64,000 nt of DNA from Actinomycetes bacterium. GTDB taxonomy: Bacteria > Actinomycetota > Actinomycetes > Propionibacteriales > Propionibacteriaceae. The notes below the pieces were generated by a model. The model was given only the letters and a program-made list of their open reading frames with translations, did no database searches and was not told the DNA's origin. The stretch lies in NCBI GenBank assembly GCA_023392635.1, contig JAEVYS010000120.1, forward strand, positions 86,778-150,777. Direction: 5' to 3'. This document shows positions 36,245 to 44,825 of this stretch, piece after piece (position 1 is the first letter of the stretch; the number at the start of each line of letters is the position of its first letter). Position numbers and translations under genes: made by a program.

Positions 36245-37417
36245 TCAGTGCTCCTCCCTCGTCGCGAACTTGCCTTCCTCGGCGATGCGGCGGTTGAGCT
36301 CGTGCAGGTACCGGTCCTCGTCGAGTTCGGGGATCGAGACCTCCTGGCCGGTCCACCCCGAGAGGTGGATGGCATTGGCCAGCCGCACGCCGTGGATGCC
36401 GTCCCCGACCGGCGCGATGAGCGGCGTGCCGTCCAGGATGTGTGCGGAGAAGTTCTCGATCACCGCCGGGTGCTGGTCGCCCCAGCTCGATTCGTACGTC
36501 TTCGTGGTGGTGGTCATCAGTTCGGAGGTGTCGGCGCCGCCGGAGAAGATCCGCATCACATCCGACATGTCCATGCCCCGGCTCAGCTCCTGCTCCGACG
36601 CGCTCAGCACGGTGACGGTGACCTTCTTCGAGTCCTCCACCACGATCTTGCCCGCATCCAGCAGGATCTCCAGGCGGTCGGTGCCCGGCAGGTCATGCGT
36701 GCAGGTGATGAACGTCCCGGTGGCCCCTTCGCCGAAGTCCACGACGGCGGTGACCTCGTCCTCGACCGCGATGTCGCGCCGGAAGCCGAAGGCGAGCTTG
36801 GCGAAGACCGACGACGGGATGCCGCAGATCCACTGCCACAGGTCGAGTTGGTGAGGTGCCTGGTTCACCAGGACCCCCCCGCCCTCGCCGCCCCAGGTGG
36901 CGCGCCAGTCACTCTGGTCGTAGTAGCCCTGGGGGCGCCACCAGGTGGTGATGATCCAGCTGGTGTGTCGCAACGCACCGAGGCTGCCCCCGGCGACGAG
37001 CTCCCGGAGATCGGTGTAGAGGGGGTTCGTCCGCTGGTTGAACATGATCGCGGTGGTGAGCTCGGGTTTCGACGCGGCGAGGTCCAGCAGCTCGCGCACC
37101 TGCGCGGTGTAGACCCCGGCCGGCTTCTCCACCAGGACATGGACGCCGCGGCTCAGCGCGTCGATACCCATTCTGGGATGCAGGTAGTGCGGCACGGTGG
37201 TGACCACGGCGTCGACGTCGCCGCTGTCGAGCAGGGCGAGATGGTCGGTGTAGAACGGGACGCCGTAATCCTCGGCGATCCCGCGCTTGGCCTCGTCGGT
37301 GTCGCAGATCGCGGCCAGTACCGTGTTGGGTACGCGCCCGGCGGCCAGGAACCCGGCGTAGTAGCCGCCCTGGGCGCCCAGCCCGATGATGCCCAGTCGT
37401 ACGCGTCGCTCAGCCAT
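36245..37417 (-). CDS. Gfo/Idh/MocA-family sugar oxidoreductase A
   Basis: 390 residues. The Rossmann motif LGIIGLGAQGGYYAGF, the EKP motif in VLVEKPAGVY (Lys is catalytic) and the GVLVNQAPHQLDLWQW helix with His/Asp are standard for the family. NAD(P)-dependent enzymes of this kind oxidise a sugar or inositol hydroxyl. It is longer than its partner at 38362, with an extra segment near residues 290-330 (SGGADTSELMTTTTKTYES). ATG 37417 follows AAGGGG. Transcription diverges from the TIM-barrel gene at 37545, with repeated GTTGCC motifs in between. Confidence 0.88.
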   Translation of the reverse strand: MAERRVRLGIIGLGAQGGYYAGFLAAGRVPNTVLAAICDTDEAKRGIAEDYGVPFYTDHLALLDSGDVDAVVTTVPHYLHPRMGIDALSRGVHVLVEKPAGVYTAQVRELLDLAASKPELTTAIMFNQRTNPLYTDLRELVAGGSLGALRHTSWIITTWWRPQGYYDQSDWRATWGGEGGGVLVNQAPHQLDLWQWICGIPSSVFAKLAFGFRRDIAVEDEVTAVVDFGEGATGTFITCTHDLPGTDRLEILLDAGKIVVEDSKKVTVTVLSASEQELSRGMDMSDVMRIFSGGADTSELMTTTTKTYESSWGDQHPAVIENFSAHILDGTPLIAPVGDGIHGVRLANAIHLSGWTGQEVSIPELDEDRYLHELNRRIAEEGKFATREEH

Positions 37418-37485
37418 GGGTCGGTCCCCTTCGTCGGTGGATGTGGCCCTCACGCTAGGCCGGTCCCCACAGGCCGACGCCAGTT

Positions 37486-37514
37486 GTTGCCACCGGTTGT
37501 CGGCGCCGGTTGCC
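37486..37514. promoter_or_regulatory. Repeated GTTGCC half-sites in the divergent promoter
   Basis: GTTGCC (37486-37491), GGTTGTC (37495-37501) and GGTTGCC (37508-37514) occur as direct repeats between divergent sugar genes. They match the right half of the GGCAACGAGTTGCC motif found near gnd/lacI and at 49.2 kb, so they are candidate LacI-type half-operators. Confidence 0.45.
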
Positions 37515-37544
37515 AGCCCGCCGGGGGTGGACTGCAATGTGGAC

Positions 37545-38369
37545 ATGTGGCAACTGTCCGGATTCATTGACGAGATCTCCCCCGACCTGGCTGAGCAGGT
37601 GGCCCTGGCCACCGACCTGGGACTGCGATTCGTCGAGCTCAGGTCCGTCTGGGACGTGAACATCCTCGACCTCGACGTCGACCAGCTGGCGCGGGTCCGC
37701 CGCACCCTCGGCGACGCCGGCCTGGCGGTGTCGAGCATCGGGTCACCCATCGGCAAGATCCCCGTCACCGAGGACAACGCGCCACACGTGGAGCGCCTGA
37801 AGCACGCGCTGGAGGTCGCCCGCTCCTTCGAAGCCCCGTTCCTCAGGATGTTCTCCTACTTCATGCCCGACGGCGCCGCGCCCGACGACTACCGCGACGA
37901 GGTCGTCGCGCGGTTGGGCGAACTCGCCGCGGTCGCGGAGGGCTCCGGCGTCACCCTGATCCACGAGAACGAGAAGGAGATCTTCGGCGACATCCCCCGC
38001 CGCTGCCTCGACCTCGTCCAGGCGGTGGACAGCCCGGCGCTGCGGCTGACCTGGGACAACGCCAACTTCGTTCAGTGCGGCGTGCGACCCTTCACCGAGG
38101 GCTACGCCGGGCTGTCTCCCTACGTCGAGTACCTTCAGGTCAAGGACGCCCTCGCCGACGGCACCGTGGTACCGGCCGGCGAGGGGGACGGGGAGTTCCG
38201 CGAGACGGTCCGTGCGTTCGCGCGCGACGGCTTCGACGGATTCGCCTCCCTGGAACCGCACCTCGGGTTCGGGCACTCGCTGGGCGGGTTCTCCGGCCCC
38301 GACAACTGGCGCCGCGCCCACGCTGCGTTCACCCGCATGCTCGACGAGGAGGGCATCGCGTATGCCTGA
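37545..38369 (+). CDS. Sugar phosphate isomerase/epimerase (TIM barrel) B
   Basis: 274 residues, same fold as the 35395 protein but clearly diverged. IHENEKEIFGD, LTWDNANFVQCG, YLQVKDALADG and FASLEPHLGFGHS supply the presumed metal-binding Glu, Asn/Asp, His and Glu residues at strand ends. ATG at 37545 is chosen at the start of the first strand (WQLSGFIDEIS); no strong ribosome site is seen. Its last eight bases overlap the start of the 38362 oxidoreductase gene, so the two products are made together. Confidence 0.85.
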   Translation: MWQLSGFIDEISPDLAEQVALATDLGLRFVELRSVWDVNILDLDVDQLARVRRTLGDAGLAVSSIGSPIGKIPVTEDNAPHVERLKHALEVARSFEAPFLRMFSYFMPDGAAPDDYRDEVVARLGELAAVAEGSGVTLIHENEKEIFGDIPRRCLDLVQAVDSPALRLTWDNANFVQCGVRPFTEGYAGLSPYVEYLQVKDALADGTVVPAGEGDGEFRETVRAFARDGFDGFASLEPHLGFGHSLGGFSGPDNWRRAHAAFTRMLDEEGIAYA

Positions 38370-39375
38370 GACCCGCACGGCGGTGGTGGGTCTCGGCGAC
38401 ATCTCGGCGCTGCACCTGGACGCGATCGCGGACAACCCCCGGATCCGGCTCGTCGCCGTCTGCGACGTCGACGCTGTGCGCGCGGCGGATGCCGCCGGGC
38501 GGTGGGGCGTCCCCGGCTTCACAGAGGTCCGGGAACTGCTCGAGGTGCTCCGCCCCGACGTGGTGCACGTCACGACTCCGCACTCCCAGCACGTCGCGGT
38601 CGCCCTGCTGGCGCTCGCAGCCGGCGCGGCGGTGCTGACCGAGAAGCCGGTCGGGCACACCGTCGCCTCCGCCCAGCGACTCCGCTCGGCCGCGGCCCTG
38701 TCCTCGTCGAAGGTCGGCGTGGTGTTCCAGAACCGCTACAACCCCACGTCGATCGCCCTGCGCGATGCCCTGGCCGCGGGCCGCATCGGCCCGGTCCTGG
38801 GCGCGCGGGCAGCCGTCTGGTGGACGCGGACCCCCGCCTACTACGCGGCTGCGCCCTGGCGGGGGCGCTGGGCCGAGGCAGGCGGCGGCGTGCTGATCAA
38901 CCAGGCGATCCACACCCTCGACCTGCTGCTGTGGTTGTTGGGCGAACCGGTCAGCGTCCGCGGACGGGCCGACACGCTCGCGCTGCCCGCCTCCGTCGAG
39001 GTGGAGGACACCGCCACGATCGTGCTCGAACACCCCCACGGTGTCCGCTCGACCTTCTTCGCCACCAACACCCACGTCCGCAACGATGACGTGGAGCTCG
39101 AGGTCACCGGGCGCGACGGCACCCTGCGGCTCGGCGGCGGCGAGGCCGCCCTTGTCACGGGAGCGCGGACCACCCTCCTGGCGACCGATGCGCAGGCGGG
39201 CGGCGAGCGCTCCTACTGGGGGCGCGGCCACGCCCTGCTGATCGACGACTTCCATGCCGGGCTCCGCGCCCCGGAGCCGTTCTGGATCGGCCCGGACGCC
39301 GGCATCGCTCCCCTTCGCGTCCTGCGCGAGGTGTACCGGCAGTCAGGCATCCTCCCCGCCGGCGAGGAACTCTAG
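38362..39375 (+). CDS. Gfo/Idh/MocA-family sugar oxidoreductase B
   Basis: 337 residues. TAVVGLGDISALHLDAI (Rossmann), VLTEKPVGHT (EKP lysine) and GGVLINQAIHTLDLLLWLLG (His/Asp helix) are intact. Start ATG 38362 lies inside the end of the TIM-barrel gene. Its TAG stop shares the CTAG palindrome with the stop of the convergent gnd gene, an overlap of four bases with no room for a terminator. With the 37545 gene it mirrors the pair on the other strand. Confidence 0.88.
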   Translation: MPETRTAVVGLGDISALHLDAIADNPRIRLVAVCDVDAVRAADAAGRWGVPGFTEVRELLEVLRPDVVHVTTPHSQHVAVALLALAAGAAVLTEKPVGHTVASAQRLRSAAALSSSKVGVVFQNRYNPTSIALRDALAAGRIGPVLGARAAVWWTRTPAYYAAAPWRGRWAEAGGGVLINQAIHTLDLLLWLLGEPVSVRGRADTLALPASVEVEDTATIVLEHPHGVRSTFFATNTHVRNDDVELEVTGRDGTLRLGGGEAALVTGARTTLLATDAQAGGERSYWGRGHALLIDDFHAGLRAPEPFWIGPDAGIAPLRVLREVYRQSGILPAGEEL

Positions 39376-40853
39376 GCACCCGCCGGTTCCAGCGGGGGGA
39401 TCTCGATCTCGGTGCGGTCACCCGACCACAGGGTGTGGAAGGTGCCCGGCAGGTCGACGCGGCGATACGTGTGGGCGCCGAACAGGTCTCGCTGCGCCTG
39501 GATCAGCGCCGCGGAACTGCGCTCGGCACGCAAGCCGTCGTAGTACGCCAGCGACGACGCGAAGGCCGGCGCCGGCATGCCCGCCGCGGCCGCCTGGGCC
39601 ACCACCCGGCGCCAGGCAGGCAAGCCGGCCGTGATCGCCGCCGCGAAGTACGGGTCGGCCAGCAGCAGCGGCAGTTCCGGGTCGCGCTCGTAGGCCTCGG
39701 TGATCCGGTTGAGGAAACGTGCCCTGATGATGCAGCCTCCGCGCCAGATGCGGGCCATGGCACCACGGTCGATGTTCCAGCCGTAGGCGGCGCTGGCCGC
39801 GGCGATCTGGTCGAAGCCCTGCGAGTAGGCGACCACCTTCGAGGCGTACAACGCGGAGCGCACGTCCTCGATGAAGCCCTCCCGGTCGGCGACCACGAGC
39901 TCGCCGGCCTCGGCCGGCAGGACCCGCCTGGCCGCATCGCGCTGAGGCAGCGAGCTCGACAGGGCTCGCGCGAAGGTCGCCTCGGCGATGCCGGTCACGG
40001 GGACGCCGAGGTCGAGCGCGTTCTGCACCGTCCAGCGGCCGGTGCCCTTCTGGCCCGCCTCGTCCACGACGATGTCCACGAAGGCCTTGCCCGTCCGCGC
40101 ATCCACCTGGTGGAGCGTTTCCGCGGTGATCTCGATCAGGAACGACTCCAGGTCACCGGTGTTCCAGTCGGCGAAGATGTCGCCGATCTCGGACGCGCCG
40201 GCACCGAGGCCCTGGCGCAGCAGGTCGTAGGCCTCGCCGATGAGCTGCATGTCGGCGTACTCGATGCCGTTGTGCACCATCTTCACGAAGTGGCCCGCGC
40301 CGTCCGGTCCGACGTGGGTGCAGCACGGCACCCCGTCCACCTGGGCGGCGATCGTCTCCAGGATGGGGCCGAGCGCAGCGTAGGACTCCGCCGGCCCGCC
40401 CGGCATGATGGCCGGCCCGTTCAGGGCGCCCTCCTCACCGCCGGAGATGCCGGCACCGACGAAGTGCACGCCGAGCCCCCGCAACTCGCCTTCCCGGCGG
40501 ATCGTGTCGGGGAAGTGCGCGTTGCCGCCGTCCACCACGATGTCCCCGGCCTCCAGGTGCGGCAGCAGCGACTGGATCGCGGCGTCGGTGCCGGCTCCGG
40601 CCTGGACCATCAGGATGACCCGGCGGGGGCGCTTGAGGCTGGCGACGAAGTCCACCACGGTGGTCGAGGGGACGAACTTCCCCTCGCTGCCGTACGCGGC
40701 CACGAGGCTGGACGTCCGCGACGTCGTCCGGTTGAACAGGGCGACGGTGTAGCCGTGGCGGGCGAAGTTGCGGGCGAGGTTGCTGCCCATCACCGCCAGA
40801 CCGACGACGCCGATGTCTGCAGTGGCGGACGGGGGGAGGTCAGGGCTGGTCAT
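39372..40853 (-). CDS. gnd: 6-phosphogluconate dehydrogenase, decarboxylating
   Basis: 493 residues, full length. NADP-binding IGVVGLAVMGSNLARNFA, GISGGEEGALNGPAIMPGG, and the catalytic Lys/Asn in HFVKMVHNGIEYADMQ, with KGTGRWTVQNAL and a C-terminal domain ending SGDRTEIEIP. It converts 6-phosphogluconate to ribulose-5-phosphate. Its place in a sugar-acid cluster, divergent from the LacI regulator with a candidate operator between, suggests induction by the cluster's substrate. Confidence 0.95.
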   Translation of the reverse strand: MTSPDLPPSATADIGVVGLAVMGSNLARNFARHGYTVALFNRTTSRTSSLVAAYGSEGKFVPSTTVVDFVASLKRPRRVILMVQAGAGTDAAIQSLLPHLEAGDIVVDGGNAHFPDTIRREGELRGLGVHFVGAGISGGEEGALNGPAIMPGGPAESYAALGPILETIAAQVDGVPCCTHVGPDGAGHFVKMVHNGIEYADMQLIGEAYDLLRQGLGAGASEIGDIFADWNTGDLESFLIEITAETLHQVDARTGKAFVDIVVDEAGQKGTGRWTVQNALDLGVPVTGIAEATFARALSSSLPQRDAARRVLPAEAGELVVADREGFIEDVRSALYASKVVAYSQGFDQIAAASAAYGWNIDRGAMARIWRGGCIIRARFLNRITEAYERDPELPLLLADPYFAAAITAGLPAWRRVVAQAAAAGMPAPAFASSLAYYDGLRAERSSAALIQAQRDLFGAHTYRRVDLPGTFHTLWSGDRTEIEIPPLEPAGA

Positions 40854-40916
40854 CGGTGGTCTCCTCGATGCTGGGCTTCAGGTTCGGTACCAATCAACCA
40901 GCCGGCACCACGCCGG

Positions 40917-40930
40917 TTCAACGAGTTGCC
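40917..40930. promoter_or_regulatory. Candidate LacI-family operator between gnd and lacI
   Basis: TTCAACGAGTTGCC is a near-palindrome, 12 of 14 to GGCAACGAGTTGCC. It lies 64 bases upstream of gnd and 88 bases upstream of the LacI gene. Another GGTTGC half-site follows at 40934-40939. Confidence 0.55.
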
Positions 40931-41017
40931 GCAGGTTGCTCCCGTGGGACGGACTCAACGAACGCAGGACCGGGGCCTTCCCGTCCGCCGGCGAGGTCCG
41001 CGGGTTAGGCTGGGCGC

Positions 41018-42094
41018 GTGACGGAGCAGTCGCAAGGAGTGGCGGAGGAGTCGCACCGACCGGTCACGATCTATGACGTGGCTGCCGCGGCAGGGGTGGC
41101 GCCCTCGACCGTGAGCCGGACCTTCGCCAGGCCCGGACGGGTGAACGCCGAGACCGCGGCACGCATCCGGCAGGTCGCCGAGCAGCTCGGATACCGCGCG
41201 AACCCCATCGGCCAGGCCCTGTCCGCGTCGCAGACCCGTCTGGTCGGGCTCATGGTCTCCGACGTCGCCAACCCCTTCTACTCCCAGCTGATCCGCGGTG
41301 CGCAGCTCGCAGCCACCGAGGCCGGCTACGAGATCCTGCTGGCGGACTGCCGCGAGTCGGGCGTGCGCGAGCGGCTCGCGCTGGAGCGGCTGGTCCCGGT
41401 CGTCGAGGGTTTCGTGATCGGCAGCTCGCGGATGCCGGACTCGGCGCTGCGCACCATCGCCAAGCAACGACCGATGGTGGTGCTCAACCGCGAACTGCGT
41501 GACGTACCCAGCGTGATCACCGACAACGTGGGCGGGATGCGGGCGGCCGTCGACCTGCTCCGGGAACTCGGCCACGAATCGGTGGTCTACGTCGCCGGCC
41601 CCGAGGCCTCGTGGGCGGACGGCGTCCGCTTCCGGACCCTGCGCGACCACGGCACAGCCAGCGGCATCCACAGCCAGCGCGTCGGCCCGTTCCAGCCGAC
41701 CTTCGAGGGTGGTCTGGCGGCCGGCCGCGTGATGCTGGAGAACCCGCCGACTGCGGTGATCGCCTACAACGACCTGATGGCCATCGGGGTGATGCACTGC
41801 TTCATCAGGGCGGGGGTGAAGGTGCCGGAGCAGGTGAGCATCATCGGCTTCGACAACATCCTCACGTCCCAGCTGGTGCTGCCGACGCTGACGACCGTGG
41901 CCGCACCCACGCGACAGATGGGCATCACCGCGGTCAACAACGTGGTCGCGATCATCAAGGGGGCCAGGCACGGGGGCGGTGAGGCGCTGGTCGTCCCGAC
42001 GCAGCTGAAAGTCCGCGGGTCGACCGCTCAGCGCAGGCGGAAGAGGGTCTCCCCCGCGTTGGGCACCACCAGGGTGTCCGGATCGGCCTCGTAG
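41018..42094 (+). CDS. LacI-family transcriptional regulator
   Basis: 358 residues. The LacI helix-turn-helix and hinge (VTIYDVAAAAGVAPSTVSRT to NPIGQALSAS) are followed by a periplasmic-binding-type sensor domain with DNVGGMRAAVDLL, YNDLMAIGV and IIGFDNILTSQ. It starts at GTG 41018, with TAGGCT ending six bases earlier and no Shine-Dalgarno, so it is probably leaderless. Its last 67 bases overlap the convergent LarA gene. It is the only sugar-type repressor in the island and the likely reader of the GGCAAC motifs. Confidence 0.93.
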   Translation: MTEQSQGVAEESHRPVTIYDVAAAAGVAPSTVSRTFARPGRVNAETAARIRQVAEQLGYRANPIGQALSASQTRLVGLMVSDVANPFYSQLIRGAQLAATEAGYEILLADCRESGVRERLALERLVPVVEGFVIGSSRMPDSALRTIAKQRPMVVLNRELRDVPSVITDNVGGMRAAVDLLRELGHESVVYVAGPEASWADGVRFRTLRDHGTASGIHSQRVGPFQPTFEGGLAAGRVMLENPPTAVIAYNDLMAIGVMHCFIRAGVKVPEQVSIIGFDNILTSQLVLPTLTTVAAPTRQMGITAVNNVVAIIKGARHGGGEALVVPTQLKVRGSTAQRRRKRVSPALGTTRVSGSAS

Positions 42095-43317
42095 GCGGCC
42101 AGGTCGAAGTCCTCCACGGCGAGGTGGCCCAGGTTCGCGCGACGCACCCGTTCCTCCCCGATCGCGCTCACCAGGGTCACGTTCACCCGGCAGCGCTCCC
42201 CGTCCACCTCGTCGTACGTGCCGGCCCCGCGCAGGTGGGTGCTGTGCGCGAGCACGCCCCAGTGGATGCCCGAGAACGTGTCCCACTGCTTCACGAAGTA
42301 GTCACGGCAGTGGTAGCCGATCTCGTAGATCTCCTTGTGGACGAAGGAGATCTCGGTGACGTGCGGCGCGTAGAGGATCACCTCACCACCATCGGCGACG
42401 ACCGGCTCGAGCTTGTAGAAGCCCTTCGCCGCGGTCCAGATGTCCTCGTACTTCTCAGGGATCAGGGAGACGACCCGCTTGACGGGCGCGTCCAGGTAGC
42501 GGACGTGGGTCTTGGCAGAGATGAGCGCCGCCGCTGCCCAGGCCGACTCGGTCGTGCCGAACGTGGCGGCGTGGAGGTCGTAGCTGCCGGACTTCGCGAC
42601 CACGCACAGGGCGAGCTTGCGGGACGGGATCATCGCCGCCGCCTCGTTGATCAGGGCGCGAACCGGCGTGATGCCCAGCGTTCCGATGATCTCGGCACTC
42701 GTGATCAGGGCACCCACCCAGTGGGTGAGGTCGATGATCTGCTGGCCGGCGATGCCGGGGAAGAAGTACTTGTTGCCGCCGGAGAAGCCGACGACCTCGT
42801 GCGGGAAGACCGGCCCGATGACGAGGGCCACGTCGTGGTCGACCACCGCGCGGTTCAGCGCCACCTCCGCCGGCACCGACAGCAGACCGCCGCTGAGCTC
42901 GCCGACCCGCTCCGCGCTGATCGTCCCCAGGGTGACGAAGGTCTCCGGCTTCCACCACTCGTGGTTGGCCACGGTCATCCCCGGATAGGTCGCCTCGAGG
43001 CCGTGCTCGGCGTAGCCGAGGTGCCGCGCGAGGTGCTCGGGGCTCATCTCGACGTGCGTGCCCAGCGCGATCAGGGCGGTGAGGCGGGTGACCCGGCCGG
43101 CGAGCGCGGCATGGACGCAACGCAGCAGCAGCGGCAGCGGGCTGGACCGGGTGCCGTCCGGGATCACGAGGCACACGCTCTTGCCGTCGAGGTCGGCGCC
43201 GGCCAGCTGCTCGCTGATGAACCGCTCGACCTCGGCGGTGGCCAAGGTCTGCTCCGGCCCTCCGACCACAGCCGCGTCGGTGGCCAGCGCGGCCACCACG
43301 TCCCGATTCCCGTTCAT
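42028..43317 (-). CDS. LarA-superfamily (nickel-pincer nucleotide) hydroxyacid racemase/epimerase
   Basis: 429 residues. All key lactate-racemase positions can be seen: Asp54 and Arg57 in IPDGTRSS, His88 in LGTHVE, His173 in FPHEVVGFSGG, Lys183 (the NPN-tethering lysine) in GNKYFFPG, His199 in LTHWVG, and Lys298 in TAAKGF. Several are within one residue of L. plantarum LarA numbering. The family includes lactate and malate racemases and D-gluconate 2-epimerases. Its divergence from uxaC-uxuB and closeness to gnd point to a sugar acid, most simply mannonate/gluconate. The LarB, LarC and LarE cofactor genes are not in this window. ATG 43317 has GGAGG 11 bases upstream. Confidence 0.85.
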   Translation of the reverse strand: MNGNRDVVAALATDAAVVGGPEQTLATAEVERFISEQLAGADLDGKSVCLVIPDGTRSSPLPLLLRCVHAALAGRVTRLTALIALGTHVEMSPEHLARHLGYAEHGLEATYPGMTVANHEWWKPETFVTLGTISAERVGELSGGLLSVPAEVALNRAVVDHDVALVIGPVFPHEVVGFSGGNKYFFPGIAGQQIIDLTHWVGALITSAEIIGTLGITPVRALINEAAAMIPSRKLALCVVAKSGSYDLHAATFGTTESAWAAAALISAKTHVRYLDAPVKRVVSLIPEKYEDIWTAAKGFYKLEPVVADGGEVILYAPHVTEISFVHKEIYEIGYHCRDYFVKQWDTFSGIHWGVLAHSTHLRGAGTYDEVDGERCRVNVTLVSAIGEERVRRANLGHLAVEDFDLAAYEADPDTLVVPNAGETLFRLR

Positions 43318-43347
43318 GGGCCAACCATCCTCCGCACCCGCGCGTAC

Positions 43348-43380
43348 GGCAACCGTGCGTGGCAACTCCCGGCAACGCGT
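43348..43380. promoter_or_regulatory. GGCAAC repeats in the larA-like/uxaC divergent promoter
   Basis: GGCAAC occurs at 43348-43353, 43361-43366 and 43371-43376, all in the same orientation, between the LarA-like gene and uxaC. The last reads GGCAACGCGTCCCT, 10 of 14 to the motif near gnd. Candidate LacI half-operators. Confidence 0.45.
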
Positions 43381-43415
43381 CCCTGTGGTGGCACGGTCGG
43401 GACAACGATGGACGC

Positions 43416-44825
43416 ATGGCTCGACTCGACCTGCACCCCGACCGCATGCTCCCGGCGGACGCGACCCTGCGTCCGATCGCCCGCGAGATCTACGACACGG
43501 TCCGCGACCTTCCGATCCTCTCCCCGCACGGTCACGTGCCCGCCCAGTGGCTGGCCGACGACGAGCCCTTCAGCGACCCGACCTCGCTGCTGATCACGCC
43601 CGACCACTACGTCACCCGGCTGCTCCACGCGAACGGCATCGGGCTGGACCAACTCGGCGTGCACCGGGCCGACTTCGGCCCCGAGCAGTCGCGGGAGGCG
43701 TTCCGGACGCTCTGCTCGCACTGGAGCGCCTACCGGGGCACCCCGGTGAAGTTCTGGTTCGAGTCCGAACTCGTCGAGATCTTCGGGATCGACCTCGTAC
43801 CGACCCGGGAGACGGCGGACGACATCTACGACGCGATCGCGGCCTCGCTCGCGACGCCCGAGTTCCGCCCGCGGGCGCTGTACAAGCGGTTCGGGATCGA
43901 CTTCCTCGCCACCACCGACGACCCCTGCGACGACCTGGCCTCCCATGCACGCCTGGTCGCCGACCCGGAGTGGACGGGGCAGGTGGCGCCGACGTTCCGC
44001 CCCGACCGCTACCTGGAGGCAGCCGGACCGCGCTGGAACGACCTGGTGGACCGGCTCGGGCAGGTCAGCGGCGTCGACACCGGCAGCTACCTGGGCTGGG
44101 TGGCAGCGATGGAGAATCGTCGTGCGTACTTCAAGGCCCACGGCGCGGTCTCCACCGACCACTCCCACCGCGACGCCCGGGTGGAGCCCCTCTCCGACGT
44201 CGAGGCCGAACGCCTCTACCGGCTCGCCCGGACCGGTCGGATCACCCCGCAGGAGGCCGACACCCTGCGCCGGAACTTCATGTTCGCCCAGGCGCGGATG
44301 GCGGCCGACGACGGCCTGGTCATGACGATGCACCCGGCCGTCCACCGAAACCACCATCCCGGGAGGTTCGAGGAGTACGGCGCCGACATCGGTGCCGACA
44401 TCCCGATGCAGGTGGAGTTCACCAACGCCGTCCAGCCGATGCTGGCCGCGTTCGGCACCTCGGCGTACTTCCAGGTCGTGTTCTTCACGATCGACGAGAC
44501 CGTGTACTCCCGCGAGCTCGCGCCGCTGGCCGGGTTCTATCCCTCGGTCTACGTGGGAGTGCCGTGGTGGTTCATCGACGCACCCGACGCCATGGCGCGG
44601 TTCCGCGCCGCTGTCACCGAGACCGCAGGCTTCGGGCGCACGTCCGGCTTCATCGACGACACCCGGGCGTTCCTCTCCATCCCCGCCCGGCACGACCTCA
44701 GCCGGCGCGTGGACGCCGGCTTCCTCGCCCGGCTGGTCGGCGAGCACCGGCTCACCATCGACGAGGCGATCGACGCGGCCAACGAGCTCGTTGCCGGCAA
44801 CCCGCGAAAGGCGTTCAAACTATGA
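43416..44825 (+). CDS. uxaC: Glucuronate (uronate) isomerase
   Basis: 469 residues. LSPHGHVPAQWLADD carries the metal-binding His pair at the N-terminus; YKRFGIDFLATTDDPCDDL, MTMHPAVHRNHHP and YPSVYVGVPWWFIDAP are UxaC barrel signatures. It converts glucuronate to fructuronate or galacturonate to tagaturonate. ATG 43416 is the start of homology; no ribosome site stands out. ATGA overlap couples it to the fructuronate-reductase-like gene. Confidence 0.95.
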   Translation: MARLDLHPDRMLPADATLRPIAREIYDTVRDLPILSPHGHVPAQWLADDEPFSDPTSLLITPDHYVTRLLHANGIGLDQLGVHRADFGPEQSREAFRTLCSHWSAYRGTPVKFWFESELVEIFGIDLVPTRETADDIYDAIAASLATPEFRPRALYKRFGIDFLATTDDPCDDLASHARLVADPEWTGQVAPTFRPDRYLEAAGPRWNDLVDRLGQVSGVDTGSYLGWVAAMENRRAYFKAHGAVSTDHSHRDARVEPLSDVEAERLYRLARTGRITPQEADTLRRNFMFAQARMAADDGLVMTMHPAVHRNHHPGRFEEYGADIGADIPMQVEFTNAVQPMLAAFGTSAYFQVVFFTIDETVYSRELAPLAGFYPSVYVGVPWWFIDAPDAMARFRAAVTETAGFGRTSGFIDDTRAFLSIPARHDLSRRVDAGFLARLVGEHRLTIDEAIDAANELVAGNPRKAFKL

